Below, piece by piece: positions 43,574 through 51,836 of a stretch of DNA of 64,000 nt. This stretch comes from Acetatifactor muris (lineage in GTDB: Bacteria > Bacillota > Clostridia > Lachnospirales > Lachnospiraceae): contig NZ_JANJZD010000007.1 in NCBI RefSeq assembly GCF_024623325.1, positions 124,001 to 188,000 on the forward strand, in the 5' to 3' direction. The position numbers were made by a program, and so were the translations under genes. The number at the start of each line of letters is the position of its first letter. Within the stretch, counting starts at the first letter, position 1. The notes below the pieces were generated by a model. That model was not told the origin of the DNA, searched no databases, and worked only from the letters and a program-made list of their open reading frames with translations.

Positions 43574-45145
43574 TCAGCGGTTCACATTTTCCGTCTTGAC
43601 GTACATGACATCATCAATGATACGTATGGAATTCTCCCCGGGGAAGCTGTCCATGGCGATATATTCCTGAGAATAGTACACCTCTTCCATCGCCTCCGGC
43701 GGCAGAATGTTCAGCGTCGCACCCAGATAATTCCTGATAAAAATCTCATAATTCTTTCCAGTATACAGCAGAACATCGCCATTCATCCCAATCATATTGT
43801 AGGTCACAGGCAAAGTAATATCTGTGACCGGAAAGGATTCGTCTCCCACCACTCCCACCATGGCCACAGGAATGCCCGCATAATATCCTTCTGTCTGCTC
43901 TATCCTGTCCAGCAGCCTGATACAGTAGGCATATGTCTTCTCATATCTCTTCTGAAGATTAGAATAGGCAATATTATCTGTAATGCAATAGCAGAAAGTC
44001 AGTACAAATGCACCCAGAAAGGCAGTCCATTCCATCCAGATACAGAAGTCCGAATCGTCACAGCTGCCGCTCACCAGCGCCACAGCTCCTATGACATACA
44101 GAATCCACTGATACCGCATCAGCAGATGGTACGTGACCGACGGAGAAATCAACAATACAATATTGGTCAGCAGAGGCAATACAGCCACCGCCAATCCTAT
44201 TATAGCGAAAAATAACGGATTCTTCCAGTCCTTTCTCTTCCTGAACAGAAAAAGCACAGACAGCCCCGCCGTAATCGCCAGCAAAATGCAGGCTGTCACA
44301 GAGAAAAAGTTCTGGAACAACACATTTCCTTTCAAACTAAAGCGAAAGAAATCCAGATACATCTCCTTAATCGTAGAAAAGAATCCCCCCACAGAAGCCG
44401 CTCCCGACGTCATCTCCCCGATTCCCTGATAATCTGCCAGCTTCTTGCCCTGAAGCTTCAGCAGAACCTGGAGAATCCCATAATAGAGAGCCGCCCCCAC
44501 AATCCCCATCCAGAGATAGCGCAGCGAAGTCCTCATTTTCCCGAACGCCCCTCCGGCTTCCTCCTTCGAAGCAAACAGCATAAGAATAGCAAATATGGAC
44601 AAAAGCATGGCAAAAGACAGATACCCCTGATAGATGCCCATACTGAACGCCAGGCAGAGAGCCCCCGGCAGAAACCCTGTCCGATATTTTTTCGTCAAAA
44701 GTACGGACAATACCGCCAGCAGCAATGCCAGCATATAGCCATCCAGTGTAAATACATAGGCAAAAGTGGATGCCAGCGCCGGAAAAGCCGCCAGCAGGCC
44801 GCCACAGACCCCTGCCGCCCATTTCTTCCGCACCTCCAGGATCTCACATATCACAGCCGCCCCGCAGCTTAAATACAGAAGACCGAGGAGCCCGATAACC
44901 CAGGGCAGCGTATAATAAGACGAAATCCCGCAGGCAACCGTGAGAAACCATCTGCCCGAAGTAATCATATTCTGATCAAAATACATGCTGTCCAAACCGT
45001 CATGATTGGGAATGTCCGATAAAAGCACAGGCATATGAACTATAAGTCCCGTGATAAGGCAGGCCAGAAAAGCAACCTTCCACTCGCCTCTGATTTTACC
45101 ATATATCGTTCGAAATGCCTGTGTGGGTGACTGCATGACCTTCAT
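43574..45145 (-). CDS. GtrII-like membrane glucosyltransferase
   Basis: 523 residues with about ten membrane segments. The first outside loop IPNHDGLDSMYFDQNM and GRWFLTVACG match what I know of the glucosyltransferase GtrII family (Glucos_trans_II). The C-terminal part after the last helix is soluble (about 410-523). GtrII enzymes use undecaprenyl-phosphoryl sugar as donor outside the membrane. The neighbouring GtrB-like enzyme can supply that donor. No GtrA-like flippase of about 120 residues is seen near it. The start overlaps the SGNH hydrolase stop as ATGA. Confidence 0.8.
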   Translation of the reverse strand: MKVMQSPTQAFRTIYGKIRGEWKVAFLACLITGLIVHMPVLLSDIPNHDGLDSMYFDQNMITSGRWFLTVACGISSYYTLPWVIGLLGLLYLSCGAAVICEILEVRKKWAAGVCGGLLAAFPALASTFAYVFTLDGYMLALLLAVLSVLLTKKYRTGFLPGALCLAFSMGIYQGYLSFAMLLSIFAILMLFASKEEAGGAFGKMRTSLRYLWMGIVGAALYYGILQVLLKLQGKKLADYQGIGEMTSGAASVGGFFSTIKEMYLDFFRFSLKGNVLFQNFFSVTACILLAITAGLSVLFLFRKRKDWKNPLFFAIIGLAVAVLPLLTNIVLLISPSVTYHLLMRYQWILYVIGAVALVSGSCDDSDFCIWMEWTAFLGAFVLTFCYCITDNIAYSNLQKRYEKTYAYCIRLLDRIEQTEGYYAGIPVAMVGVVGDESFPVTDITLPVTYNMIGMNGDVLLYTGKNYEIFIRNYLGATLNILPPEAMEEVYYSQEYIAMDSFPGENSIRIIDDVMYVKTENVNR

Positions 45146-45993
45146 CCCTCCCTGCTCAGTTCTTCCGCAATTATCCGCGCCAATCTCTCTCTGCCTGCCT
45201 CATTGGGGTGAATTCCGTCCGTCATATATAAATCCTTATCCTCCCATTTCTCATGGGGTGAAAAATCATGGAACACATCAATGACTTCAATATCCAGCTC
45301 CTCTGCCGCCCGCAGCTCCGCTTCCACGTATTCCTTCAGCACACCGCCCCCCTGGTCCGCCTCCTCACAGGTCAGCCCTGTGGTATACCAGGTATACAGA
45401 GGCGTCACCAGCACAATCCTCAGCTCCGGATTCGCTCTCCGAAGTGCCTCTACAGAACTGCGCAGGGCGCCCAGAAAAGTATATTCATCATAGGGATCCT
45501 CCGGATTCTCAATGGGAACTCCCGCGTGATAGTCATTGACCCCCTGCTGCAGCAGCACAATCTCCACCCTGGAAAAGTCAATCACTTCCAGACCGTTGAC
45601 TACCTCCGCAAAATACTCCGTATTATTCTCCCGTGTTCTCATTGTCACAGTCTGCTGCACGCCAAAATCTTCCGCCCCCACCGACTTTGTCAGTCCCGCC
45701 AGAGACAGCGAATTTTTGGGGTAATCCTTCCGGCGCCCGCTTTCAAGTCTCGCCATACAGGTGCCCCCAAGAGCGGCATTGTACACAGGTGTTCCCAGAA
45801 GCTCTGCCAGCTGTTCCGGAACACCTGTCTCATCCCTCACCGCCCCGAAAACGCTGTCTCCAAAAGCGACTACCTCCGGATGCCAGATATGTTCAGCCTT
45901 TCTCTCCCGAAACGTCAGGAAAAAAAGTACCGCGAATATCTCTGCGGCGGCTATTCCATATATGATTATCCTCTTTTTATGCAGTCGATCCAT
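45142..45993 (-). CDS. Membrane-anchored SGNH/GDSL hydrolase
   Basis: 283 residues. An N-terminal helix (about 8-26) after a basic start (RLHKKR) anchors the enzyme outside. Block I is VVAFGDSVFGAV with the nucleophile Ser, block III is QQGVNDYHAG, and block V is DGIHPNEAGRERL, so the catalytic set is complete. Such enzymes remove or add O-acyl groups on glycans or peptidoglycan. It lies between pseG (28-base overlap with it) and the GtrII-like gene, so the likely substrate is an O-acyl group on the nonulosonic-acid glycan; the neighbouring acyltransferase and ACP systems would be the source. This is inference. Confidence 0.87.
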   Translation of the reverse strand: MDRLHKKRIIIYGIAAAEIFAVLFFLTFRERKAEHIWHPEVVAFGDSVFGAVRDETGVPEQLAELLGTPVYNAALGGTCMARLESGRRKDYPKNSLSLAGLTKSVGAEDFGVQQTVTMRTRENNTEYFAEVVNGLEVIDFSRVEIVLLQQGVNDYHAGVPIENPEDPYDEYTFLGALRSSVEALRRANPELRIVLVTPLYTWYTTGLTCEEADQGGGVLKEYVEAELRAAEELDIEVIDVFHDFSPHEKWEDKDLYMTDGIHPNEAGRERLARIIAEELSREG

Positions 45994-47117
45994 ACGCCTT
46001 CTCCCGCTGATTTTAAATGGCAGTTATTCCTCTGACATCCGGAACCGGAGATTGCTTCTCCCTCATTTCCGGTCAGCTCCATCAGCGCCTGTGCCACTCT
46101 TCCGCTTCCCGCTCCGTCGGTCATCCCACGTTCCCTTGTGCTGCAGTCCCGGCGTAGTTCTGCGCTTCCCACGAATTCTGCGAACAGCTTTTCCATTCTG
46201 TTCAGTGTCTCTGCGGCATCCTTATGCCACGCCCCTGCGAACCCGGCAACCTTCTGCTCTCCTATATAAGCTGTCAGCGCCTCCTGATTTTCCGCATAAG
46301 AAAAACAGATGAACGGAATGCCAAGTGCCGACAGCTCATAAATGGTGGAGCCTCCCGCTGTCAGCGCCAGATCGCACTTCCCCATAAGCCCCGCCATATC
46401 CTTTACATCATGGTAAATTCGAACATTGTCACATTGCTGTTCCCATGCCTTCAGCTCTCGGAAATGAGGGTGAAACCGTCCCGTAACCACATGAAAGCAT
46501 ATATTCTCCCGCAATGTCCTCTCCAGAATTCTGCCGGCTATGTTCTCGCTGTCCCCGCCTCCGGTGGTAATCAGCACATTCCTGACCGCTTCTCTGACCT
46601 GACAGACCTGATGGTTCAGAAACTGTCCTCTCAGGGGAACATAACGGCTTCCGATCAGCAGCCGGGTCCTTTTTCCCTGATACAGCTTCCTGTACTGTTC
46701 CGGCTCCGCAGGGGCATTATAATTAATGACACAGTCCACAGGATAACAGTGTGTGCCGAAATCCTCCATCAATACAACCCTTCCGTATCGCCCCAGTGCC
46801 GTCAGGTAGGCATCCGTCACCTGATAGCTGTCTGCCAGAATCACGTTGAACTCCGTCTGCCCGGCTTCCCTTTCTGCCAAAGCTTCTGCCAATGCCCCCC
46901 AGGCCGGCAATTCCGCCTCCATGTCCTGGTAATCGGTTCCCAGAATCCTGCTTTCAAAGCCATGCTCTGCCGCCAATGCGCCGGATTCTTCGTCGGCACA
47001 GATAAAACAGATGCGCTCCCTGCCCACAGACAATGCCAGTGCTTCCGCCACAGCCAGACAACGCATCAGATGTCCGGCTCCAATTTTACTGTTCCCATCC
47101 GCACGTATCAAAAACAT
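45966..47117 (-). CDS. pseG: UDP-2,4-diacetamido-2,4,6-trideoxy-beta-L-altropyranose hydrolase
   Basis: 383 residues, GT-B-like fold. The opening FLIRADGNSKIGAGHLMRCL with the catalytic-region histidine is diagnostic for PseG. Also seen are VILADSYQVTDAYL, ITTGGGDSENIAGRIL and LALTAGGSTIYELSALG. It releases UDP to give the free trideoxy sugar used by PseI. It follows pseI by 59 bases and overlaps the SGNH gene. No PseH fusion is present; PseH is separate here. Confidence 0.92.
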   Translation of the reverse strand: MFLIRADGNSKIGAGHLMRCLAVAEALALSVGRERICFICADEESGALAAEHGFESRILGTDYQDMEAELPAWGALAEALAEREAGQTEFNVILADSYQVTDAYLTALGRYGRVVLMEDFGTHCYPVDCVINYNAPAEPEQYRKLYQGKRTRLLIGSRYVPLRGQFLNHQVCQVREAVRNVLITTGGGDSENIAGRILERTLRENICFHVVTGRFHPHFRELKAWEQQCDNVRIYHDVKDMAGLMGKCDLALTAGGSTIYELSALGIPFICFSYAENQEALTAYIGEQKVAGFAGAWHKDAAETLNRMEKLFAEFVGSAELRRDCSTRERGMTDGAGSGRVAQALMELTGNEGEAISGSGCQRNNCHLKSAGEGVWIDCIKRG

Positions 47118-47176
47118 GTTTCCTCACCTTTTGTCCGGCTTCGTCAGCCTTCCTCATCCCCTGCAGCCGCCCCGGT

Positions 47177-48250
47177 TTATTCAGGGCTTTCACAGCGGAA
47201 ATCCACCAGCTCCCAGCGCAAAGGTGTCCCCAGTCCGGCATCTCTGGTAATTCTTTTCCCCAGTACCTCCTCATAGTACATGGTGTGAAGTCCGTTTGCC
47301 GGTCTCACACTTCGGAGATTCTCCGGTGTGAACACCTCTCCGGCCTTCATATCTCTGGCTACGAACAGTGACCGGGAATGTTCTCTCTCACGCTCCTGCC
47401 CCGGGGTCAGTTCATAGGTAACACTTCCCAGCGCCGCCTCTATTTTACGGATATTATCCACCATTTCCTTAAATTCCGCAGGTTCCATGGAAAAAGCGGA
47501 ATCCGCGCCTCCATCCGCCCGGCTCAGCGTGAGGTGCTTCTCCACCATTCTGGCCCCCAGCGCCACAGCCGCCCCCGCCACGGCACTTCCCATGGTGTGG
47601 TCCGACAATCCCGTCAGACAGGCAAAGGTTTCTCTCATGGAGGGAATTGTCCTCAGGTTCACATCCTCGTAAGGAGTCGGATAAGCCGAAGTACATTTCA
47701 GCAGAATCACATTCTCATTTCCCGCCTCTCTGCAGGTGCGCACCGCCAGATCAATATCCGAAAGTCTGGCCACACCGGTGGCAAGAATCATCGGTTTCCC
47801 TAATTTTGCTATCTTTCTGATAAGAGGAATATCCGTAATCTCAAAAGAGGCCACCTTATAAGCCGGCATTCCCAGTTCCTCCAGGAAATCCACGCTGCTC
47901 CCGTCAAAGGGGGAGGAGAAAAATTCCAGCCCCATGTCCAGAGCCTCGTCCCGCAGCTTTCCCTGCCATTCCCAGGGCGTATAGGCAGTCTCATACAGCT
48001 TGTGAAGGGTAGTCCCATCCCAGAGCGTCTGCTGGGTAATCTGAAAGCAGTCGTCGTCACAGTTCAGCGTAATGGTATCCGCGGTGTAAGTCTGAATCTT
48101 CACGGCATCCGCTCCAGCCTCCTTCGCCGCCCGGATAATTGCCACAGCTCTGTCATAGTCCATATTGTGGTTCGCGGACATCTCCGCCACAATAAAACAT
48201 GGGGTATTTTCACTGATGATATGATTTCCTATCTTAATTTCCCTGTTCAT
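47177..48250 (-). CDS. pseI: Pseudaminic acid synthase
   Basis: 357 residues from ATG 48250, which has GGGAGGA at good spacing; the longer frame start is inside the previous gene. The start overlaps the pseH-like stop by 17 bases. The NeuB barrel contains EMSANHNMDYDRA, ADAVKIQTYTADTITL and HKLYETAYTPWEWQG, the last typical of PseI over NeuB and LegI. A C-terminal SAF domain (about 295-350) has AGEVFTPENLRSVRPANGL. It condenses the trideoxy sugar with phosphoenolpyruvate to the nine-carbon acid. Distinction from legionaminic acid synthase is by these motifs only. Confidence 0.92.
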   Translation of the reverse strand: MNREIKIGNHIISENTPCFIVAEMSANHNMDYDRAVAIIRAAKEAGADAVKIQTYTADTITLNCDDDCFQITQQTLWDGTTLHKLYETAYTPWEWQGKLRDEALDMGLEFFSSPFDGSSVDFLEELGMPAYKVASFEITDIPLIRKIAKLGKPMILATGVARLSDIDLAVRTCREAGNENVILLKCTSAYPTPYEDVNLRTIPSMRETFACLTGLSDHTMGSAVAGAAVALGARMVEKHLTLSRADGGADSAFSMEPAEFKEMVDNIRKIEAALGSVTYELTPGQEREREHSRSLFVARDMKAGEVFTPENLRSVRPANGLHTMYYEEVLGKRITRDAGLGTPLRWELVDFRCESPE

Positions 48251-48806
48251 CCTCTTTCCTCCCGGCAAATTCTATTTTTTCATATTTTTTCCCATGTCGG
48301 AATTCAAACCAGTTCTCCGCAGTCATCCGCATAAATGTCACATCGTACCAGATACCTTCCTTACATATATGACTTTTCTTTTCCTCCACCACTTCGCATC
48401 CGCAGAACTTATGCAGCTGAATGACACCTTTGTTCAGCGTGAAGACATCGCTGTACACTGCCTGCTTCTTCAGCACCACAAATGCATAATCATACATGCT
48501 CATCTCCAGGGAAAGTGCCGTTCCCAGGCTCCGCAGCCGCTTCTCTCCCACATAATAAGCCCAGCCCAGATTTCCTTCCGGATTCTCCAGTCCTGTGAGA
48601 TTGATAACCCCTGCCGGCTGCCCGTCCACCAAAATCAGCCAGTAATCCACATCCGGATTGGCCTGGATTCCCGCCAGCCATATCCGCTGGCCCTCCAGAG
48701 TCAGCTTCGGATTGGTATTCATGTATCTGGTGATTTCCCGGTCCATCCGCCAGCGCATGATATTCTCCAGATCCTCTTCCCGGATTTTCCGCAAGGTCAC
48801 GCTCAT
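48234..48806 (-). CDS. pseH: GNAT acetyltransferase, PseH-like
   Basis: 190 residues. A GNAT fold opens with VTLRKIREEDLENIMRWRMD, as in PseH, which acetylates UDP-4-amino-4,6-dideoxy-L-AltNAc. GWAYYVGEKRLRSLGTALSLEM is the acyl-donor binding loop and VFTLNKGVIQLHKFCG follows. It lies between the acyl carrier protein gene and pseI. Position next to ACP and FkbH raises the possibility that it, or a paralog, uses an acyl-ACP donor; the sequence does not decide this. A gap of 117 bases separates it from the ACP gene, with nothing recognisable in it. Confidence 0.85.
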   Translation of the reverse strand: MSVTLRKIREEDLENIMRWRMDREITRYMNTNPKLTLEGQRIWLAGIQANPDVDYWLILVDGQPAGVINLTGLENPEGNLGWAYYVGEKRLRSLGTALSLEMSMYDYAFVVLKKQAVYSDVFTLNKGVIQLHKFCGCEVVEEKKSHICKEGIWYDVTFMRMTAENWFEFRHGKKYEKIEFAGRKEDEQGN

Positions 48807-48923
48807 TTCTTCTCTCCCTCTGCTGCCTGTTCCGGCCGTTTTTCTTCCTCCGGTACCTCAGGCGCCCTTTCTGGAATGATTTTAGATTTTCTCGGATCAG
48901 GAAGCTCTGTCCCTCCTGCCGCC

Positions 48924-49160
48924 TTAGAAATTCTCCACACATTTCTCCAACAGCTCCCGCACACCAGTCAGCTCTACGGCTTCCTCCAGCGGCACAGATA
49001 TCCCCAGGCGCTCCTCCAGCTCCCCGATGATCATCACGTGAGCCAGTGAATCCCACTCCTCCACATCCGCAATCATGGTATCTTCCGTTATAGTACCCGT
49101 AGGCACATTCAGCGCTTCTTCAATCAGCGCGATAATCTCTCTCTTCTTCCCGGCATCCAT
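48924..49160 (-). CDS. Acyl carrier protein
   Basis: 78 residues from ATG 49160; AAAGGAG lies 12 bases upstream and the longer frame has no support. The four-helix ACP pattern is clear, with EEWDSLAHVMII carrying Ser38, the site for phosphopantetheine. It is not in a fatty acid operon: it lies directly downstream of the FkbH gene and upstream of the PseH-like gene. ACP with FkbH is known to form glyceryl-ACP from 1,3-bisphosphoglycerate in some polyketide pathways. Here it probably carries a short acyl unit for decoration of the nonulosonic acid or glycan. Confidence 0.9.
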   Translation of the reverse strand: MDAGKKREIIALIEEALNVPTGTITEDTMIADVEEWDSLAHVMIIGELEERLGISVPLEEAVELTGVRELLEKCVENF

Positions 49161-49262
49161 ATTTCCATCTGCTCCTTTATCCTGCCGGCGGATCCGCATC
49201 CGCCCTTTTCTCCGCACTTCCGCAACTATATGGCACAGGCATTTTATCTGCCGCTTCCGGCT

Positions 49263-50939
49263 TCACTTTCCCGCCTCCGGCTCCTGTTCCTCCATTCTTA
49301 CATCATACCTTCTCTCAGGCGTCTTCGCAAGTCCTATCTCATACAGGATCCCCTTTTCCCCCGCGGCTCCCACCTCCACATAGCCCAGCCGCTCATACAG
49401 TCCGGACACCGGCGCATTTTTCGCTGTGGGAAGATACATGCCTCTCAGGCGATCCCATCCCCGGCTCCGCAGATCCTTTTCAACATCCTCCACCAGGGCA
49501 TCCTCTATCTTCCTTCCCATAATGCGGCAGCTCATGACAAAATCCGTCAAAACGGGCACTTCTCCGCTGCAGTCCGCAATCAGAACCGCCGTTATCCCAT
49601 TGTCTCCAAACCGGTCTGCCACATTATACAGATAGACACCTCTGTCCGCGTCCTCCAGAAGCTCCGCTATCTGCGCCCGGGTATAGCGTCTGGTTGTCAG
49701 ATTGAACTGATTCGTCTTGTTCATCAGCTGCAGCAGCCGCTCCACATGCCTCTTCGGGTCCATTCTCCTGACCGCAATCTCCAGGTCTCTCAGATACGCC
49801 TCGAAGCTTCCGGACACTTCCCTCAGTCTGTTTCTCTCGGAAAACGCCGTATATTGTGCAGTTTTTTTCCGGTCTTCCTCCGTAATAAAAGCTTTCTCAA
49901 AATATTCCCGGAAAATTTCCGCCATGGCCGGGGCAAGCTCCTCCGGCTTATCAGGGAAATCAGGCACTTCCACCTGGGGCAGCATCTCCTTCACCAGCTG
50001 TCGTTCCGCCGGGCTGTCGTCCCAGAATACAAAGGAATCCAGCCCCAGATTCAGCTCCCGGGCAATTTCTCTGATATTTTCATGCTTCGGCGTCCAGTTG
50101 ATACGCTTTGCCGCAAAGGCCTCCGGCCGCAGCACCATATGCGGATGCTTCTTCAGGATCTCCATGGCATCCTGCTCATTATTTTTTGATACAATCCCCA
50201 GCAGCACCCCCTGCTTCTGCATCTCGAGAAGGAGTCTCTGAAGATTCTTATACGCCAGCCCGGCATGTTCCTCCGACAGCACTACCGGCGTCCGGTCATG
50301 TTCCCCTGCCAGGCCTCCCCATAAAGTGTTATCCAGATCCAGCAGCAACACCTTCTTCGGAATTCCGGACTCGACTCTTACCCTGTCCAGAATCAGCGCA
50401 CACAACCGCTTCTGGGCTTCATTGCTCAGCAGGATTCTGCCCATGTACCACATTTTAAGGGAAAAAGCATTCTCCTCTCCCAATGTCTCCACCAGTCTGT
50501 GATAGGGCAGAATCCGCACATTGGCATGGATTTTACAGAATTCTTCCAGCCGTCTCTGCCAAAGTCCTTCCAGCGCCGCCTTTCTTCCCCTGTCAGCTGC
50601 CGCCAGCTCCGCCCCCTGGAGATAGGCATCCGCAATATAATATATCTGCGCCGACACCAGCGCTTCTTCCAGCCGGGCAAACCATCCGTCAATCCGCTCC
50701 CCTGCGGCCTCCGGGTCCAGATCATGCTCCAGCAATTCCATTAAGTCTTCCGCCAGAAAAGTAATGTCCGGTCCAAAGGCATGATAGGACGAGGAAGGGT
50801 TCATCAGGATTCCCAGCTCATTCCCATACCCTTCCGTTTCATATACCTCCACCTGCTTCTGCAGCATTCGGATTACCAGATTCATATTGACATTGGACAG
50901 AAGCGCAAGCTTCTGCCCCCTTTTCCTGTTCCCGTCCAT
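49263..50939 (-). CDS. FkbH-like HAD enzyme with C-terminal GNAT-like domain
   Basis: 558 residues from ATG 50939 (GAGGAG upstream); a GTG 36 bases earlier is an alternative. The N-terminal part (about 10-190) is an SGNH-like/linker region (LALLSNVNMNLVIRML). The HAD core has motif I LLLDLDNTLWGGLAGE (about 200-215), IVSKNNEQDA and VFWDDSPAERQLVKEM. The C-terminal domain (about 400-540) is GNAT-like, with DRFGDNGITAVLI and CRIMGRKIEDAL. These are the marks of FkbH, which loads a glyceryl group from 1,3-bisphosphoglycerate onto ACP. The next gene is an ACP, so the pair is likely functional. Its place in a pseudaminic-type cluster is the notable point. Confidence 0.9.
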   Translation of the reverse strand: MDGNRKRGQKLALLSNVNMNLVIRMLQKQVEVYETEGYGNELGILMNPSSSYHAFGPDITFLAEDLMELLEHDLDPEAAGERIDGWFARLEEALVSAQIYYIADAYLQGAELAAADRGRKAALEGLWQRRLEEFCKIHANVRILPYHRLVETLGEENAFSLKMWYMGRILLSNEAQKRLCALILDRVRVESGIPKKVLLLDLDNTLWGGLAGEHDRTPVVLSEEHAGLAYKNLQRLLLEMQKQGVLLGIVSKNNEQDAMEILKKHPHMVLRPEAFAAKRINWTPKHENIREIARELNLGLDSFVFWDDSPAERQLVKEMLPQVEVPDFPDKPEELAPAMAEIFREYFEKAFITEEDRKKTAQYTAFSERNRLREVSGSFEAYLRDLEIAVRRMDPKRHVERLLQLMNKTNQFNLTTRRYTRAQIAELLEDADRGVYLYNVADRFGDNGITAVLIADCSGEVPVLTDFVMSCRIMGRKIEDALVEDVEKDLRSRGWDRLRGMYLPTAKNAPVSGLYERLGYVEVGAAGEKGILYEIGLAKTPERRYDVRMEEQEPEAGK

Positions 50940-51024
50940 AGTCTGAAATTCTCCTCTGCGCTGTCGTAAATTCACACCTTTTCCATACAGCTCACCGTCA
51001 GCTTTTCATTCACAGCCCGCCCAG

Positions 51025-51729
51025 TCAGGAATCGCAGCCCTGCTCCCCCCGCATCAGCCGGTATTTGATCTGCGCAATCTCCCAGTCCGTCCAGTCATCG
51101 ATATCCTGCACCTCTGTCTCCGGAATCACCATGGGCAGAATATTCCCCACCATCAGCCTTTTGTTCTCCCGGAACGCTTTCGTCCGGAACACGTAAAACT
51201 GCCCCGCATCATGGTAATGGGGCTCCAGATCCTGAGACCGGCTGTCCAGGAACTGCGGATACTCGAATACCAGCCTTCCCTCCTTCACAATCATGGCCCG
51301 CTGGGGCGGATAGGAGAAAGCCACCACGGGAATCAGCGTATCCGCATCGCTGTCAAGAAACTGATTTACGGCACTTTCCAGCTTTCCCGCAGTCACAAAA
51401 GGTGCCGTGGGATAGATACAACATCCCACATCAAAATGCTCTCCCCGTTTTTCATATTCATCCAGCACTTCCAGCAGCACATCATTGGTGGTTGCATAAT
51501 CATTGGCCGTCTTCTCACTGCGGTAAAAAGGAACCTCCGCACCATACTGTACTGCAATCTGTGCAATCTCTTCGTCATCGGTGGACACCATCACTCTGTC
51601 AAATATCCCCGCTTCCACCGCCGCTTCTATGGAATAGGCCAGAATCGGTTTCCCGCAGAATTCCTTTATATTCTTCCTGGGAATCCGCTTGCTGCCTCCT
51701 CTTGCCGTAATAATCGCCGCTTTTTTCAT
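51025..51729 (-). CDS. pseF: Pseudaminic acid cytidylyltransferase
   Basis: 234 residues from ATG 51729 (GAAAGGATAC upstream), which gives the standard opening KKAAIITARGGSKRIPRKN. Other motifs are DRVMVSTDDEEIA, CCIYPTAPFVTAG, FSYPPQRAM and DLEPHYHDAGQFYVF, which match PseF better than NeuA. It activates the nine-carbon acid to the CMP form, the donor for a transferase such as the GT52-like protein of this operon. The gene sits between a GT2 gene and FkbH. Confidence 0.93.
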   Translation of the reverse strand: MKKAAIITARGGSKRIPRKNIKEFCGKPILAYSIEAAVEAGIFDRVMVSTDDEEIAQIAVQYGAEVPFYRSEKTANDYATTNDVLLEVLDEYEKRGEHFDVGCCIYPTAPFVTAGKLESAVNQFLDSDADTLIPVVAFSYPPQRAMIVKEGRLVFEYPQFLDSRSQDLEPHYHDAGQFYVFRTKAFRENKRLMVGNILPMVIPETEVQDIDDWTDWEIAQIKYRLMRGEQGCDS

Positions 51730-51836
51730 TTTACTGTATCCTTTCCGCTCTTTCACGCTCCGCAGTTGACACATCTTCCGCTTTCGGCTGCCAATGCCCT
51801 GAAGTGTTCAGACGCTTGACCGCACAGTCAGTTCCA

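Noticed and set aside
47177..48250. pseI as sialic acid synthase NeuB
   Set aside because: The LYETAYTPWEWQ section and the company of pseG, pseF and pseH favour pseudaminic acid; no neuC or neuA-like gene is present.
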